A DNA stretch of 20,723 bases from a virus. Positions 13,271 to 20,723 of this stretch are shown in pieces. Numbering within the stretch: position 1 is the stretch's first letter; the number at the start of each line of letters is the position of its first letter. Where the stretch lies: the IMG/VR virus record IMGVR_UViG_3300036785_000310, positions 1 to 20,723 of that record, one strand, 5' to 3'. The notes under the pieces are model-generated. The model was given only the letters and a program-made list of their open reading frames with translations, was not told where the DNA came from and searched no databases. A program made the position numbers and the translations under genes.

Positions 13271-16200
13271 AAAATTAGTCGCTGTCATCGTGCTTCCGCC
13301 GCTTATGCGTAAACCTGTCTGACCCGCCGCGACAATACTCGTAGTACCCGTCGCGGTGGTAGCAACACCATCAAAATATAAGGTTGCCGTTGTACCAGAT
13401 ACCGTTAAACTTACCGTGTGCGTATCCCCAACCGCCCACGTTATGTTAGCGCTGGTTCCAAGCTGAATTGTAGAACCAGTTACAGTTTGATACAGTTGGC
13501 AAGCACCAACACCGGTGGTAGGCGCACATTGCCCAATTAAATATGTATTAGCACCGCTGGCCGCACGCCCAAATACCGAGCATAGAGGGGTTGCATCCGA
13601 TACTGCATATGTGCAGGTAAGTTTTACCGTATAGTTCGCGCTTGCTGGAGTGAGCGTGTCCAGCGAATCTCCCAGCGTTGCTGAAGTCCCTGCGGCAAGA
13701 ACAATCGAACTGGTGCCGGTCAATTTTGGTATCGATTGGGTCGTTCCATCGGCAGCATATATAACGAAAGTTTTTCCTGCCTGAGTTGTATAAGAACTTA
13801 TGTTTGTTCCTGCAGTTCCAGAAAAGTTGGCAAAGTCTTGGTATCCAATCCAAGTTGCATCCTTGGCGATTCTCTGCCAGCGGTTTGGAACTGAAGCCAC
13901 ATCGTAGTAATAAAAATAACTAATATCCTGTGCGTAGTTCCCTGCCACTCCAGCCGAATTAAATGCAGTAGGTGGGAATGTGTATCCAGACGGAGCGATG
14001 TTCCTATTTTGGCTCCCGTCACTCTGCGTTTCCGTAGCAATCGTAGCTAACGGCTGGTTAATTACTGCCGCTTTAATATAGCTAGGCACAGAACAGGTTG
14101 TCTGACTGGGACACCCGTTAGTATATGCCCCGTAATAGAGAGTGGTCCGATTAAGACTCCCCATATCGAGAAGGTAGGCATCTGCAATTTGCCCAGTGGA
14201 TAAACCAAGCCCCTCGTCGTATGTCTGCGATTGCAGAGTAGGACTGGAGTCAATCTGGAAGCTATGCCCGGTCCCGTCGGTAGAAACAAAATGGTAAATG
14301 TATGGAGTTGGTATGACTACATTAGCAGGTCCGCAGTGTACCCATACGTGTAACTTTCCGCTATTCAAAAACGCAAACGCTCCCCCGCCTTCAGCGCATT
14401 GGGAATTGTGCGCTCCCGCTCCCAATATGACAGGAGCAGCCTGATACTTGGTCCATGTCACGCCTGAGTCAGAGGAAGTAGCAAGCCACTCCGCGTATCC
14501 TGTCGTGTTATCCACGCATTCATAGAGCATCCCCCAATTTGACCCGCTTATTTGCCATACAGATGTGTTGCCTGTGCTTCCAGTAACCTCTGTTCCGTTG
14601 CTCCCGCAGCGAATGACATTAGCGTGCGTGCGCGTTAAACCCGCCAAAGTCGAGCCAGTATAAATGTCTACATTTCCCGTTGCAAGTTCCGTAGCATAGA
14701 GAACGAAATTCCCACCTATTCTTGTCGGCATCAGCCAAGAACGAGCGTGATCGCTTATAATTGGCTCGGAAGATAACCGCATGGGAGGAGTGATTCCATC
14801 AGGGGACTCACCGCCGCAAATCCCGACACCTGTTCCACCCCCACCGGTATACCACCATCCGCAGGTCCACGTCATTGACACTACTTGTGAGTAAGAAGTT
14901 AGAATCTCGGGTGTTGAATTGAGCATCGCGCTTGGTTCCTGCGCCTGTGGAGAAGGATCAGCAGCAACTGGCGCTATCACCACTCCTTGACGCTGCCACT
15001 GCGCAGTAGTAGAACCACCACCGCCGCCTGTACTACCAGTATTTGTTCCCAGCGCCCAGAAATACGAACTGCCGTCATATGCGCAGTATATAGACGTGGT
15101 GTAGGTTCCACCTGAAGTATAGTGCCCGTTAGCGCTCGGAATTGTAGCGTCGGACACGTTACTTGACGCGCCTAAACTTCCGGCGTTGCACACATAGATC
15201 GGGGTTCCTGCCGCTCTATACAACGGTGCAATCGCAGTAGAGTCATTTACAAAATGACCGGCTGCGGTACTTGCAATACTCGACCATACAAAATCACCAA
15301 TCGAAGGATTCGTGTTGAATGGATTGAAAGCGGCTGTATTGTAGCTATAGAACTGTCCAAACAAGGACGAGTTTGCCAGATTCCAAACTGAACCCAGCGT
15401 ATTGTTATTATTTATATTATCCGCAGTAAATCTGATTTGACATCCGGTACAGACGAAATCACTTCGTCTTGTGCGACTTCCAAGCCATGAATCGCTGGCG
15501 TTATATAGCACTCGCAAGGCGGTACTGAAATTCTGTGAGCCAGCCACAGTAGATTCTTCCACGTACATGGCGACATCATTTCCAATCGTGCCGCCAATAT
15601 CGCCTAGAACAGAAGAGCCGTAAATTGCAACCTGCGTCCCGGTACCCATGTTGTGAATGAACCAATATTGTGGACGCGATGTGACATCTGTACTGTCATA
15701 TGCGTAGCTCAACTTTATAAGCTGATAATTCGTTCCATCAAAAATCGCCGGGGAACCTGTAGTAGACAATAGCTGGAAATTGGCCTTGTCCAGCGTGATC
15801 TCTGAATATTGATTAACAGCGTGTATCATATTTCCGGTAGTAATCGTTGAGGCAATTATTGAACCGTTGCCATAAATTGTCAGATCATAATTGTTCTCTG
15901 TGAGGCTGGTGATATTGCACTGGACGTTATAAGGCAGTCGTATATTCGGATTCTGATCTATTGCGGCCTGAAAAGCTGCTGTATCATCCGTAGAACCATT
16001 GCACACAGCGTTGTAAGGAGGATCGGTTACCAAAGCAGCGTGTGTCTCGGAATAAAAATTGTGCCCTAGACCATCTGCCTGTAGCGCACCGCGAGTGGTA
16101 ACCGGCAATCCACCAAGGACTCCTGAGTTGTTATATTGGACAGAGTTATTAACTCCACCCGGAGTTGTACCGCCGCCAGCACCCATGGTGTTCCATTGCG

Positions 16201-16717
16201 ATCCGTTCCATACTCGCGGAGCATTCAAATTCACATTAAAGTAATTTCCACCCGGAGATGGAACAGGAGACACTTCAACATCTCCATATCCATAAGACCT
16301 GCTTGCTGTAGGTGAAGACTGAAAGCGAATTGTTTGGAGATTTAATTGAGAAGTAATATCCTGAGTCGCCTGAGTGATACTAGCAACTGTTACGCTTGTG
16401 CAATTCACTGAAGCATTCGGACAAATTTTAAACTGCCAGTGTGAACCAGATGGACTGATGTAATCATTTCTTTCAATCAGCGTAGCGTTAAGCACTCCGA
16501 TTGGAGACAACGTGTAGTTATGCACTCCGGGAGTCCATGCCGTGCCGTTAAATGTGTAGATAGTTCCCTGATATCCAGTTGGCGGAACAAATGTCACCTG
16601 TACAGTTCCGTTGTTCCACGTTTGACCATCGGAGTCCGTAACAGTTGCTTGCACTGTTGAATACTGAGCCGTAGCCCGAATGCCTACAAGCAATAAGAAC
16701 CAGATAAACAGCTTCAT
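13259..16717 (-). CDS. Large modular tail fibre/spike with predicted glycan-active domains and signal peptide
   Basis: This 1152-residue protein is preceded by AGCAGG. Residues 1-18 resemble a Sec leader (MKLFIWFLLLVGIRATAQ), which is unusual for a fibre. An N-terminal beta domain (QATVTDSDGQTWNNGTVQV) follows. A linker with NSVQYNNSGVLGG lies near 191-203. A pectate-lyase-like beta helix starts at about 235 (YNAVCNGSTDDTAAFQAAI). After a glycine-rich linker (563-568), residues 575 to about 920 resemble a beta-propeller glycosidase, with EPSAM at 594 and an Asp-box SSDSGVTW at 748-755. The last 170 residues look concanavalin/laminin-G-like (VSLTVSGTTATLYFDGV). It probably binds and trims a host surface polysaccharide. 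The catalytic residues were not established. Confidence 0.8.
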   Translation of the reverse strand: MKLFIWFLLLVGIRATAQYSTVQATVTDSDGQTWNNGTVQVTFVPPTGYQGTIYTFNGTAWTPGVHNYTLSPIGVLNATLIERNDYISPSGSHWQFKICPNASVNCTSVTVASITQATQDITSQLNLQTIRFQSSPTASRSYGYGDVEVSPVPSPGGNYFNVNLNAPRVWNGSQWNTMGAGGGTTPGGVNNSVQYNNSGVLGGLPVTTRGALQADGLGHNFYSETHAALVTDPPYNAVCNGSTDDTAAFQAAIDQNPNIRLPYNVQCNITSLTENNYDLTIYGNGSIIASTITTGNMIHAVNQYSEITLDKANFQLLSTTGSPAIFDGTNYQLIKLSYAYDSTDVTSRPQYWFIHNMGTGTQVAIYGSSVLGDIGGTIGNDVAMYVEESTVAGSQNFSTALRVLYNASDSWLGSRTRRSDFVCTGCQIRFTADNINNNNTLGSVWNLANSSLFGQFYSYNTAAFNPFNTNPSIGDFVWSSIASTAAGHFVNDSTAIAPLYRAAGTPIYVCNAGSLGASSNVSDATIPSANGHYTSGGTYTTSIYCAYDGSSYFWALGTNTGSTGGGGGSTTAQWQRQGVVIAPVAADPSPQAQEPSAMLNSTPEILTSYSQVVSMTWTCGWWYTGGGGTGVGICGGESPDGITPPMRLSSEPIISDHARSWLMPTRIGGNFVLYATELATGNVDIYTGSTLAGLTRTHANVIRCGSNGTEVTGSTGNTSVWQISGSNWGMLYECVDNTTGYAEWLATSSDSGVTWTKYQAAPVILGAGAHNSQCAEGGGAFAFLNSGKLHVWVHCGPANVVIPTPYIYHFVSTDGTGHSFQIDSSPTLQSQTYDEGLGLSTGQIADAYLLDMGSLNRTTLYYGAYTNGCPSQTTCSVPSYIKAAVINQPLATIATETQSDGSQNRNIAPSGYTFPPTAFNSAGVAGNYAQDISYFYYYDVASVPNRWQRIAKDATWIGYQDFANFSGTAGTNISSYTTQAGKTFVIYAADGTTQSIPKLTGTSSIVLAAGTSATLGDSLDTLTPASANYTVKLTCTYAVSDATPLCSVFGRAASGANTYLIGQCAPTTGVGACQLYQTVTGSTIQLGTSANITWAVGDTHTVSLTVSGTTATLYFDGVATTATGTTSIVAAGQTGLRISGGSTMTATNFTVQ

Positions 16718-16733
16718 AATTTAACCTGCTCTG

Positions 16734-17327
16734 CTAACTGCCAGCAGCAAAGTAACATGCAGTACCGTTTCCATTAATCGAACCGCTACTGGCAAGACCC
16801 CAACTAAATCCGGACAATGAAATTGTTCCATCATCCACTTGAGCCAAAGATGAATTTCCACCAGATAGGCGATTTGCACTCAACACAACACCAAAGATGT
16901 GACTCGGAAATGGAATAGGAAAATTCTGACTTGCGTGTGTGCCATTAGTTATACTTGCTGTTGTTCCCATTTGAACAAGCAAACCGCTGGGACTTAATTC
17001 CCAAAAACCGTTTGAATTTTGTCCAGCAGTAAATTGGCTCATTGTAACCAAATATCCCGGTACATCGTTGTGAGTCAGTATGTTTTCCAGAGAAGTTACT
17101 AAATTCGTAAAGTTGGAATCAAGCGTGTCGTAACCCTTAGCTACCATAGCTTGGCCAATTGCAGCAACCATCACCGATAGCTGATAAAACAACTTATTCG
17201 CCAGCGGGGAACCAAATAAACCATTAACAGCCGCACCATTCAGTCGCTGAGGATCACTTCCATAGGAGCCATCCGCTTGTATGTTTGTCTGCGATTGATC
17301 CCAAATCTGAAAATTACTTGTTGGCAT
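16734..17327 (-). CDS. Tail fibre protein with gp53-like C-terminal domain
   Basis: ATG 17327 is preferred because AGAGG lies five bases before it. A GTG at 17345 would overlap the upstream gene. The 197-residue product begins PTSNFQIWDQSQTN. It then has a helical part (LANKLFYQLSVMVAAIGQAM) and a C-terminal domain whose NFPIPFPSHIFGVVLSANR, ISLSGFSWGL and ACYFAAGS match the pattern of the gp53-like receptor-binding fold. It sits between the DUF2612 baseplate gene and the large fibre, and may connect fibre to baseplate or serve as a short fibre. The C-terminal resemblance is good and the N-terminus is not recognised. Confidence 0.75.
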   Translation of the reverse strand: MPTSNFQIWDQSQTNIQADGSYGSDPQRLNGAAVNGLFGSPLANKLFYQLSVMVAAIGQAMVAKGYDTLDSNFTNLVTSLENILTHNDVPGYLVTMSQFTAGQNSNGFWELSPSGLLVQMGTTASITNGTHASQNFPIPFPSHIFGVVLSANRLSGGNSSLAQVDDGTISLSGFSWGLASSGSINGNGTACYFAAGS

Positions 17328-17335
17328 AATTACCT

Positions 17336-17947
17336 CTATGTCCACTTACCGACATCGAATCCAGAAATTACAAGTGTTTCTAAATCAAATCCAAAGAATG
17401 GCCCCGTTACTGGCGCTGTCGGAGGATTGTACAGAACACCTTCCGGACGGGGAATAATGAAACCATTCGCAATTAAGTCTTGCTCAATAGACGTAAACGA
17501 ACCTGCGATTGTAATGTTGGCCGTCATGTTCTGGTTATCCTGAACCCCAAGCACACCACCGGGAAACAGATGTCGCCAGATTTGATAAAGGGAAAGAATA
17601 GTCCCGTCCCAATGATCCTTAGCAATCGTCGCATACAAAAGAATCCTGTAGGTAGCATCATCCAATACTGGCGATACTCCTCCGGATGGTTGAAACGGAA
17701 CTGTTCTGCTGGCACCAACCAATTCACCAATCGCATCTAATTGTTTTCCTACTGCAACATCGATATCGTATGCAGCATTGAACTGTTGAATGCATGTTGT
17801 AAGATCATCAATCGGTGTCATCAGTGCTGTTTGCCATGCAATGAGATTCGGAGATAGCTTGTATTGCGAAGTGAACAGATTCACATAATAAGCAAGCAAT
17901 TGCTTCATCTGTCGAACCTGAACCGTCATTGGAGTTACCGTTGCCAT
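17336..17947 (-). CDS. DUF2612 family baseplate-associated tail protein
   Basis: ATG 17947 (MATVTPMTVQVRQM) is chosen over the TTG at 17956, which lies inside the preceding gene. The 203-residue product has the hallmark AVGKQLDAIGELVGASRTV at about 64-82. It then has DDATYRILLYATIAKDHWDGT and IWRHLFPGGV. These fit the DUF2612 family, which replaces the gp48/gpI baseplate component in Mu- or P2-like tails. The C-terminus is Pro/Gly-rich. The gene follows baseplate J at one-base spacing and precedes the fibre genes, as expected for a protein linking wedge to fibre. Confidence 0.82.
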   Translation of the reverse strand: MATVTPMTVQVRQMKQLLAYYVNLFTSQYKLSPNLIAWQTALMTPIDDLTTCIQQFNAAYDIDVAVGKQLDAIGELVGASRTVPFQPSGGVSPVLDDATYRILLYATIAKDHWDGTILSLYQIWRHLFPGGVLGVQDNQNMTANITIAGSFTSIEQDLIANGFIIPRPEGVLYNPPTAPVTGPFFGFDLETLVISGFDVGKWT

Positions 17948-17948
17948 C

Positions 17949-19133
17949 TCATACAACCGTTAGCGTAATATTCGATATAATTCCCTGTGCAACCTGATTA
18001 AAAGCGATTGGGATATCTGCCGTTCCTAACGATCCCCCGGCAATACCTGCTGTAAGCGCAGTAATGGAATATAGCGGTCTGGTGATATCCGGGGTTACTG
18101 ACATAGCCGCGCTATACAAAGCTGAAATAGTAACAATCTCTCCAATTTGAAGACTATTCAAATAGTCATTAATGGCCAATTGAATCGCGTTTGTTGTATC
18201 TGTTGTATATCCAGCGAATGAATGAATCGTGCACTGCACAGCAATATCAATGTACGTAGGTCTAAAAAACGATATCGCCATGGTTTGTTGCGTGATCGGA
18301 TCAGTCACATTGACGGTAGTAGTGCCGTTGGTAAAACATCCCGGAGTCTTATTTAAATAAATAACATTGGCAATGTCATTTGTGTTTCCACCTTCGACAA
18401 CCATGCTGATTGAATGCGGGGGATTGCCGTAGGAGTCCACTGCGCCGGTCGGATTCTCCACACCTATGGTTCCATACCTTGTGACTCCGGGAACCTGCGC
18501 TATAGCCGCCAAAGTGCCATCGACAAGGGATTGTGAAGGCAATACAACAGACAGGGATTGCCGCATCCGAAAAGCCGAATCGGTTTCGATTCCGGTTCCC
18601 GGTGTTGCAGCACTCGCATTGGTTGCGCCAGTCCAGCCGGAAACCGGATTGTACATGATGTTGATCGTGTTTGGTGGGGCCGTGATCTGTCCAAGCGCCT
18701 GACAGGTTGCGGTGACAATTGCATTCCCAAATGCGGAAAGCAAAAAACTGCTGGGAAGATTCCAAAGATTACCATTCGCATCCTGCACAACACGATTAGT
18801 TAAATGCAAATGAGCAGTGCCAGTAACCGTAATTTGCGCTGTTGATGGTGTCGATGAAGCTCTCGCAATTCCATTTAATTTATAAAGCGAATCCTGTTGC
18901 GCTCCAATTGCCGTCATTGGAAACATGCCATTGAACACTGCTTGCGCAAGCATCATGCAATCGTTAATCATCAGCGCAAAATTTGCTATGCTCTGCGTGT
19001 CCGTTGTTGAAATATTACTGATTACGGATTGGCCATAAATCGATGCGTACTGTTGCACAAGAAAATCATTAATATCGCTGTAAGACGGTACATGCAATCC
19101 AGCCGCATCTATGTAAGGCGCAAAATATGACAT
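17949..19133 (-). CDS. Baseplate J family wedge protein (Mu gp47-like)
   Basis: This 394-residue protein has AGGTGAG as ribosome site. It begins YFAPYIDAAGLHVPSYSDI and has LYKLNGIARASSTPSTAQ. It also carries GTGIETDSAFRMRQSLSV and the central AAIAQVPGVTRYGTIGVEN, all characteristic of baseplate J/gp47 proteins. The C-terminal part (PTYIDIAVQCTIHSF, AINDYLNSLQIGEIVTISALYSA) matches the family end. It forms the wedge ring around the hub in contractile-tail phages. Length is normal for the family. Neighbours gp46-like and DUF2612 are in canonical order. Confidence 0.9.
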   Translation of the reverse strand: MSYFAPYIDAAGLHVPSYSDINDFLVQQYASIYGQSVISNISTTDTQSIANFALMINDCMMLAQAVFNGMFPMTAIGAQQDSLYKLNGIARASSTPSTAQITVTGTAHLHLTNRVVQDANGNLWNLPSSFLLSAFGNAIVTATCQALGQITAPPNTINIMYNPVSGWTGATNASAATPGTGIETDSAFRMRQSLSVVLPSQSLVDGTLAAIAQVPGVTRYGTIGVENPTGAVDSYGNPPHSISMVVEGGNTNDIANVIYLNKTPGCFTNGTTTVNVTDPITQQTMAISFFRPTYIDIAVQCTIHSFAGYTTDTTNAIQLAINDYLNSLQIGEIVTISALYSAAMSVTPDITRPLYSITALTAGIAGGSLGTADIPIAFNQVAQGIISNITLTVV

Positions 19134-19137
19134 GCTC

Positions 19138-19599
19138 TCACCTGATGGTCATCTTTGTTAACGTCTGTCTCCTAGCCGCTATCGCTAATGGTGTTGTCGT
19201 AGTCACAGGAATTGCCGCTGCATTACCGGGAGCAAAGTTAACCTGCACTTCACCGAACTGTGTGTACACAATCGCAAAATAGCTAAACGTTCTGGTTAGC
19301 GAATTGTAATTCAAAGTGACATGCGCCATTCCTGTAACGTATGGAACCGCTATGATCGTTTGTTGAATTAATAAAGCAGCAACCTGCGAACTGTTTCCGG
19401 ACGTTCCAAGAACTTTCTGAAACAGAGGAAACCCCTGCGTCAAATCTGCCCACCACTCGCCTTGCAGCAAGAGCAACGATGTTTGAATCAATTGCGCAAC
19501 CGCATCCGCATCGGTAAGAAAATTCTGTTTCCCGCCGCCATAAACAGGATCGTGATTGGAGTCCAATCGCCTTACCGAAATTGTTGGTGTAGGAATCAT
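19138..19599 (-). CDS. Mu gp46/gp25-like baseplate protein
   Basis: This 153-residue protein has its start coupled by ATGA to the spike gene. It has DPVYGGGKQNFLTDADAVAQ, LIQTSLLLLQGEWWADLTQG and FPLFQKVLG. It later has IIAVPYVTGMAHVTLNYN, which are the signatures of the gp46 group of Mu-type baseplates (functionally like gp25/gpW). It joins sheath to wedge. The C-terminus is basic and Thr-rich. It is placed between spike and baseplate J as in Mu-like phages. Confidence 0.85.
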   Translation of the reverse strand: MIPTPTISVRRLDSNHDPVYGGGKQNFLTDADAVAQLIQTSLLLLQGEWWADLTQGFPLFQKVLGTSGNSSQVAALLIQQTIIAVPYVTGMAHVTLNYNSLTRTFSYFAIVYTQFGEVQVNFAPGNAAAIPVTTTTPLAIAARRQTLTKMTIR

Positions 19600-20285
19600 G
19601 GTGTGCTACTAACCTTCATGTACCAAATAACACCGTTTATGATTACCGGAAAACAAAATGTCGCATTGGTAGGAGTACCGCTAATTACACCTGTACTGGT
19701 TGTAAATTGAATCGTGCCATCGTTCCCTAAACCAATCTTAGTTTGATTGTCCATGCTTCGTAATTCAACAGCATTGGTTGAGTAATTCTGAATTCGATTC
19801 GGTTGACTGCGCGGAGCCAGAATCGCAAACCCGTCCGAAAGATCATGCCGCCTCATAAGCTCTTGGTTGCGTACAACATAGTTACCATTAACATCGGTGA
19901 TAAGATTGCCACTACCATCAACCGGAAAGCCATTTGTAGCCCATGCGTTAATACACATATCGGCAAAGCAGACATAGCATTCCGAACCAACAATATTGGG
20001 AAATGTCAGGCACCATGTAGCATCTCCGGGAAGCATCAACAGCACATCGTCCAGTTGCGGTATAGATTTAACAGTAAATCCGCCACCAGTCATGTTAATT
20101 AAGTTCTCCGCAATTGCAAGCTGAACACTGACATATTGTGTCGAAGGATGAAAAGCGGTAATGATTCCCGGCAAGCCGCAACGCATGGTTTTGGCGATTC
20201 TCTTCGCCACGCTCTTCAAGGAAAGAGCTTCAAGTTGAGTTCTCTCGCCAACCGATATTGTTCCCGAAAATGAATTGCTGCTCAT
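19596..20285 (-). CDS. Gp138-type central spike / baseplate assembly protein (Mu gp45-like)
   Basis: This 229-residue protein has RCGLPGIITAFHPSTQYVSVQLAI at about 35-58, which matches the OB-like N-terminal domain of Gp138 spike proteins. It is followed by QLDDVLLMLPGDATWCLTFP and GSECYVCFADMCINAW. The C-terminal part has short repeating strands (NAVELRSMDNQTKIGLGNDGTIQF), typical of a beta-helical needle that pierces the outer membrane. Its ATG overlaps the preceding stop by one base (TGATG). The order before gp46-like supports the call. Confidence 0.85.
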   Translation of the reverse strand: MSSNSFSGTISVGERTQLEALSLKSVAKRIAKTMRCGLPGIITAFHPSTQYVSVQLAIAENLINMTGGGFTVKSIPQLDDVLLMLPGDATWCLTFPNIVGSECYVCFADMCINAWATNGFPVDGSGNLITDVNGNYVVRNQELMRRHDLSDGFAILAPRSQPNRIQNYSTNAVELRSMDNQTKIGLGNDGTIQFTTSTGVISGTPTNATFCFPVIINGVIWYMKVSSTP

Positions 20286-20722
20286 CAGAACTGCACCTGT
20301 AGCGCCAAGATCGATGCACCGTTTATGAATCCGGTAATTTCCGTATACCAGTCATTGCCTCTTGAGTCGCCATAGTGATGAACACATCCGATTGTGTATG
20401 TGTTTCCAACCGGAGAAAGAATAGTTGGATATCTCCCTTGCTGGCGAGTCAATTGAGCAACTGTTACTCGGGAACTCAATTTAATTTGCTGCAATAATGT
20501 TGCTCTTGAATCAAGTAACACGGTAATAACTACACCTTGCTGTGTCTGCTGTGGAGTACCAATCAATCCATTCGTTTCATCGTAATTTAATTGGGAAACC
20601 GTTGTTGCTTCGCGTAAGGATCGAATATTTGCCGCCAAATTGGAAACCCAAAACAGAGCGTTGTTCGTATCAGCAACGTTTTGCAAAAAGTCTTGCGGCT
20701 GGCCGAAAATCGTAGTTGCGCG
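20285..20722 (-). CDS. Tail/baseplate hub-region protein, 5' end outside window
   Basis: The frame is open to the right edge of the window, so the TTG at 20686 is not a reliable start and the N-terminus is missing. The visible 145 residues begin RATTIFGQPQDFL. They include NIRSLREATTVSQLNYDE, a Gln-rich segment (TPQQTQQG), VVITVLLDSRATLL, and a C-terminal TYTIGCVHHYGDSRGNDW with FINGASIL. It sits immediately upstream of the spike gene, where Mu-like phages place the hub (gp44/gpD) or a small linked protein. I cannot choose between these. Confidence 0.6.
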   Translation of the reverse strand, partial: RATTIFGQPQDFLQNVADTNNALFWVSNLAANIRSLREATTVSQLNYDETNGLIGTPQQTQQGVVITVLLDSRATLLQQIKLSSRVTVAQLTRQQGRYPTILSPVGNTYTIGCVHHYGDSRGNDWYTEITGFINGASILALQVQF

Positions 20723-20723
20723 A

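Overview
The window looks like part of a tailed-phage (or prophage) genome with a contractile, Mu-type baseplate. It has an early replication and recombination operon on the plus strand and a late tail operon on the minus strand, and the two converge near 12.97 kb. No host gene, tRNA, rRNA, integrase, IS element or CRISPR array was seen. Base composition is moderate. Several proteins carry Sec-type leaders ending in A-Q, and the fibre has a modular, Gly/Ser/Thr/Asn-rich architecture. This would suit a soil bacterium such as an acidobacterium, but the host assignment is only an inference.

Layout. (1) Positions 2-1115, plus strand: the end of a fibronectin-III-like protein cut by the window edge, a signal-peptide-bearing paralogue of its last domain, and a 41-residue peptide with a twin-arginine-like leader. 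(2) Positions 1112-3430, minus strand: a large primase/polymerase plus DUF3987 helicase-like fusion, alone on its strand. (3) Positions 3431-3606: a divergent control region with a good promoter for the rightward operon and a 9-bp inverted repeat. (4) Positions 3607-12968, plus strand: a compact operon encoding a small conserved phage protein, a Sak4-like RecA-fold ATPase, a DUF669-like single-strand-binding protein, a Cas4-like iron-sulphur nuclease, a half DnaJ zinc finger, an SF2 helicase, several small proteins (coiled coil, Ig-like, membrane, zinc binding), a beta-clamp-like protein and a compact family B DNA polymerase. Three strong intergenic hairpins punctuate this operon. (5) Positions 20722-12965, minus strand: a baseplate and fibre operon in the order tail/hub protein (cut by the window edge), Gp138-type spike, gp46-like, baseplate J, DUF2612, short fibre, large modular fibre with predicted glycan-degrading or glycan-binding domains, then two small genes worked out here by hand (56 and 45 residues).

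How it works together. The early operon plus the divergent primase make a nearly complete self-sufficient replisome: primase/helicase, family B polymerase, sliding clamp, SSB and SF2 helicase. It also has a Sak4/SSB/Cas4-like recombination set. The late operon builds the baseplate and receptor-binding apparatus. The 45-residue gene next to the fibre shares its N-terminus with an early-operon coiled-coil gene. This is the least expected link between the two halves.
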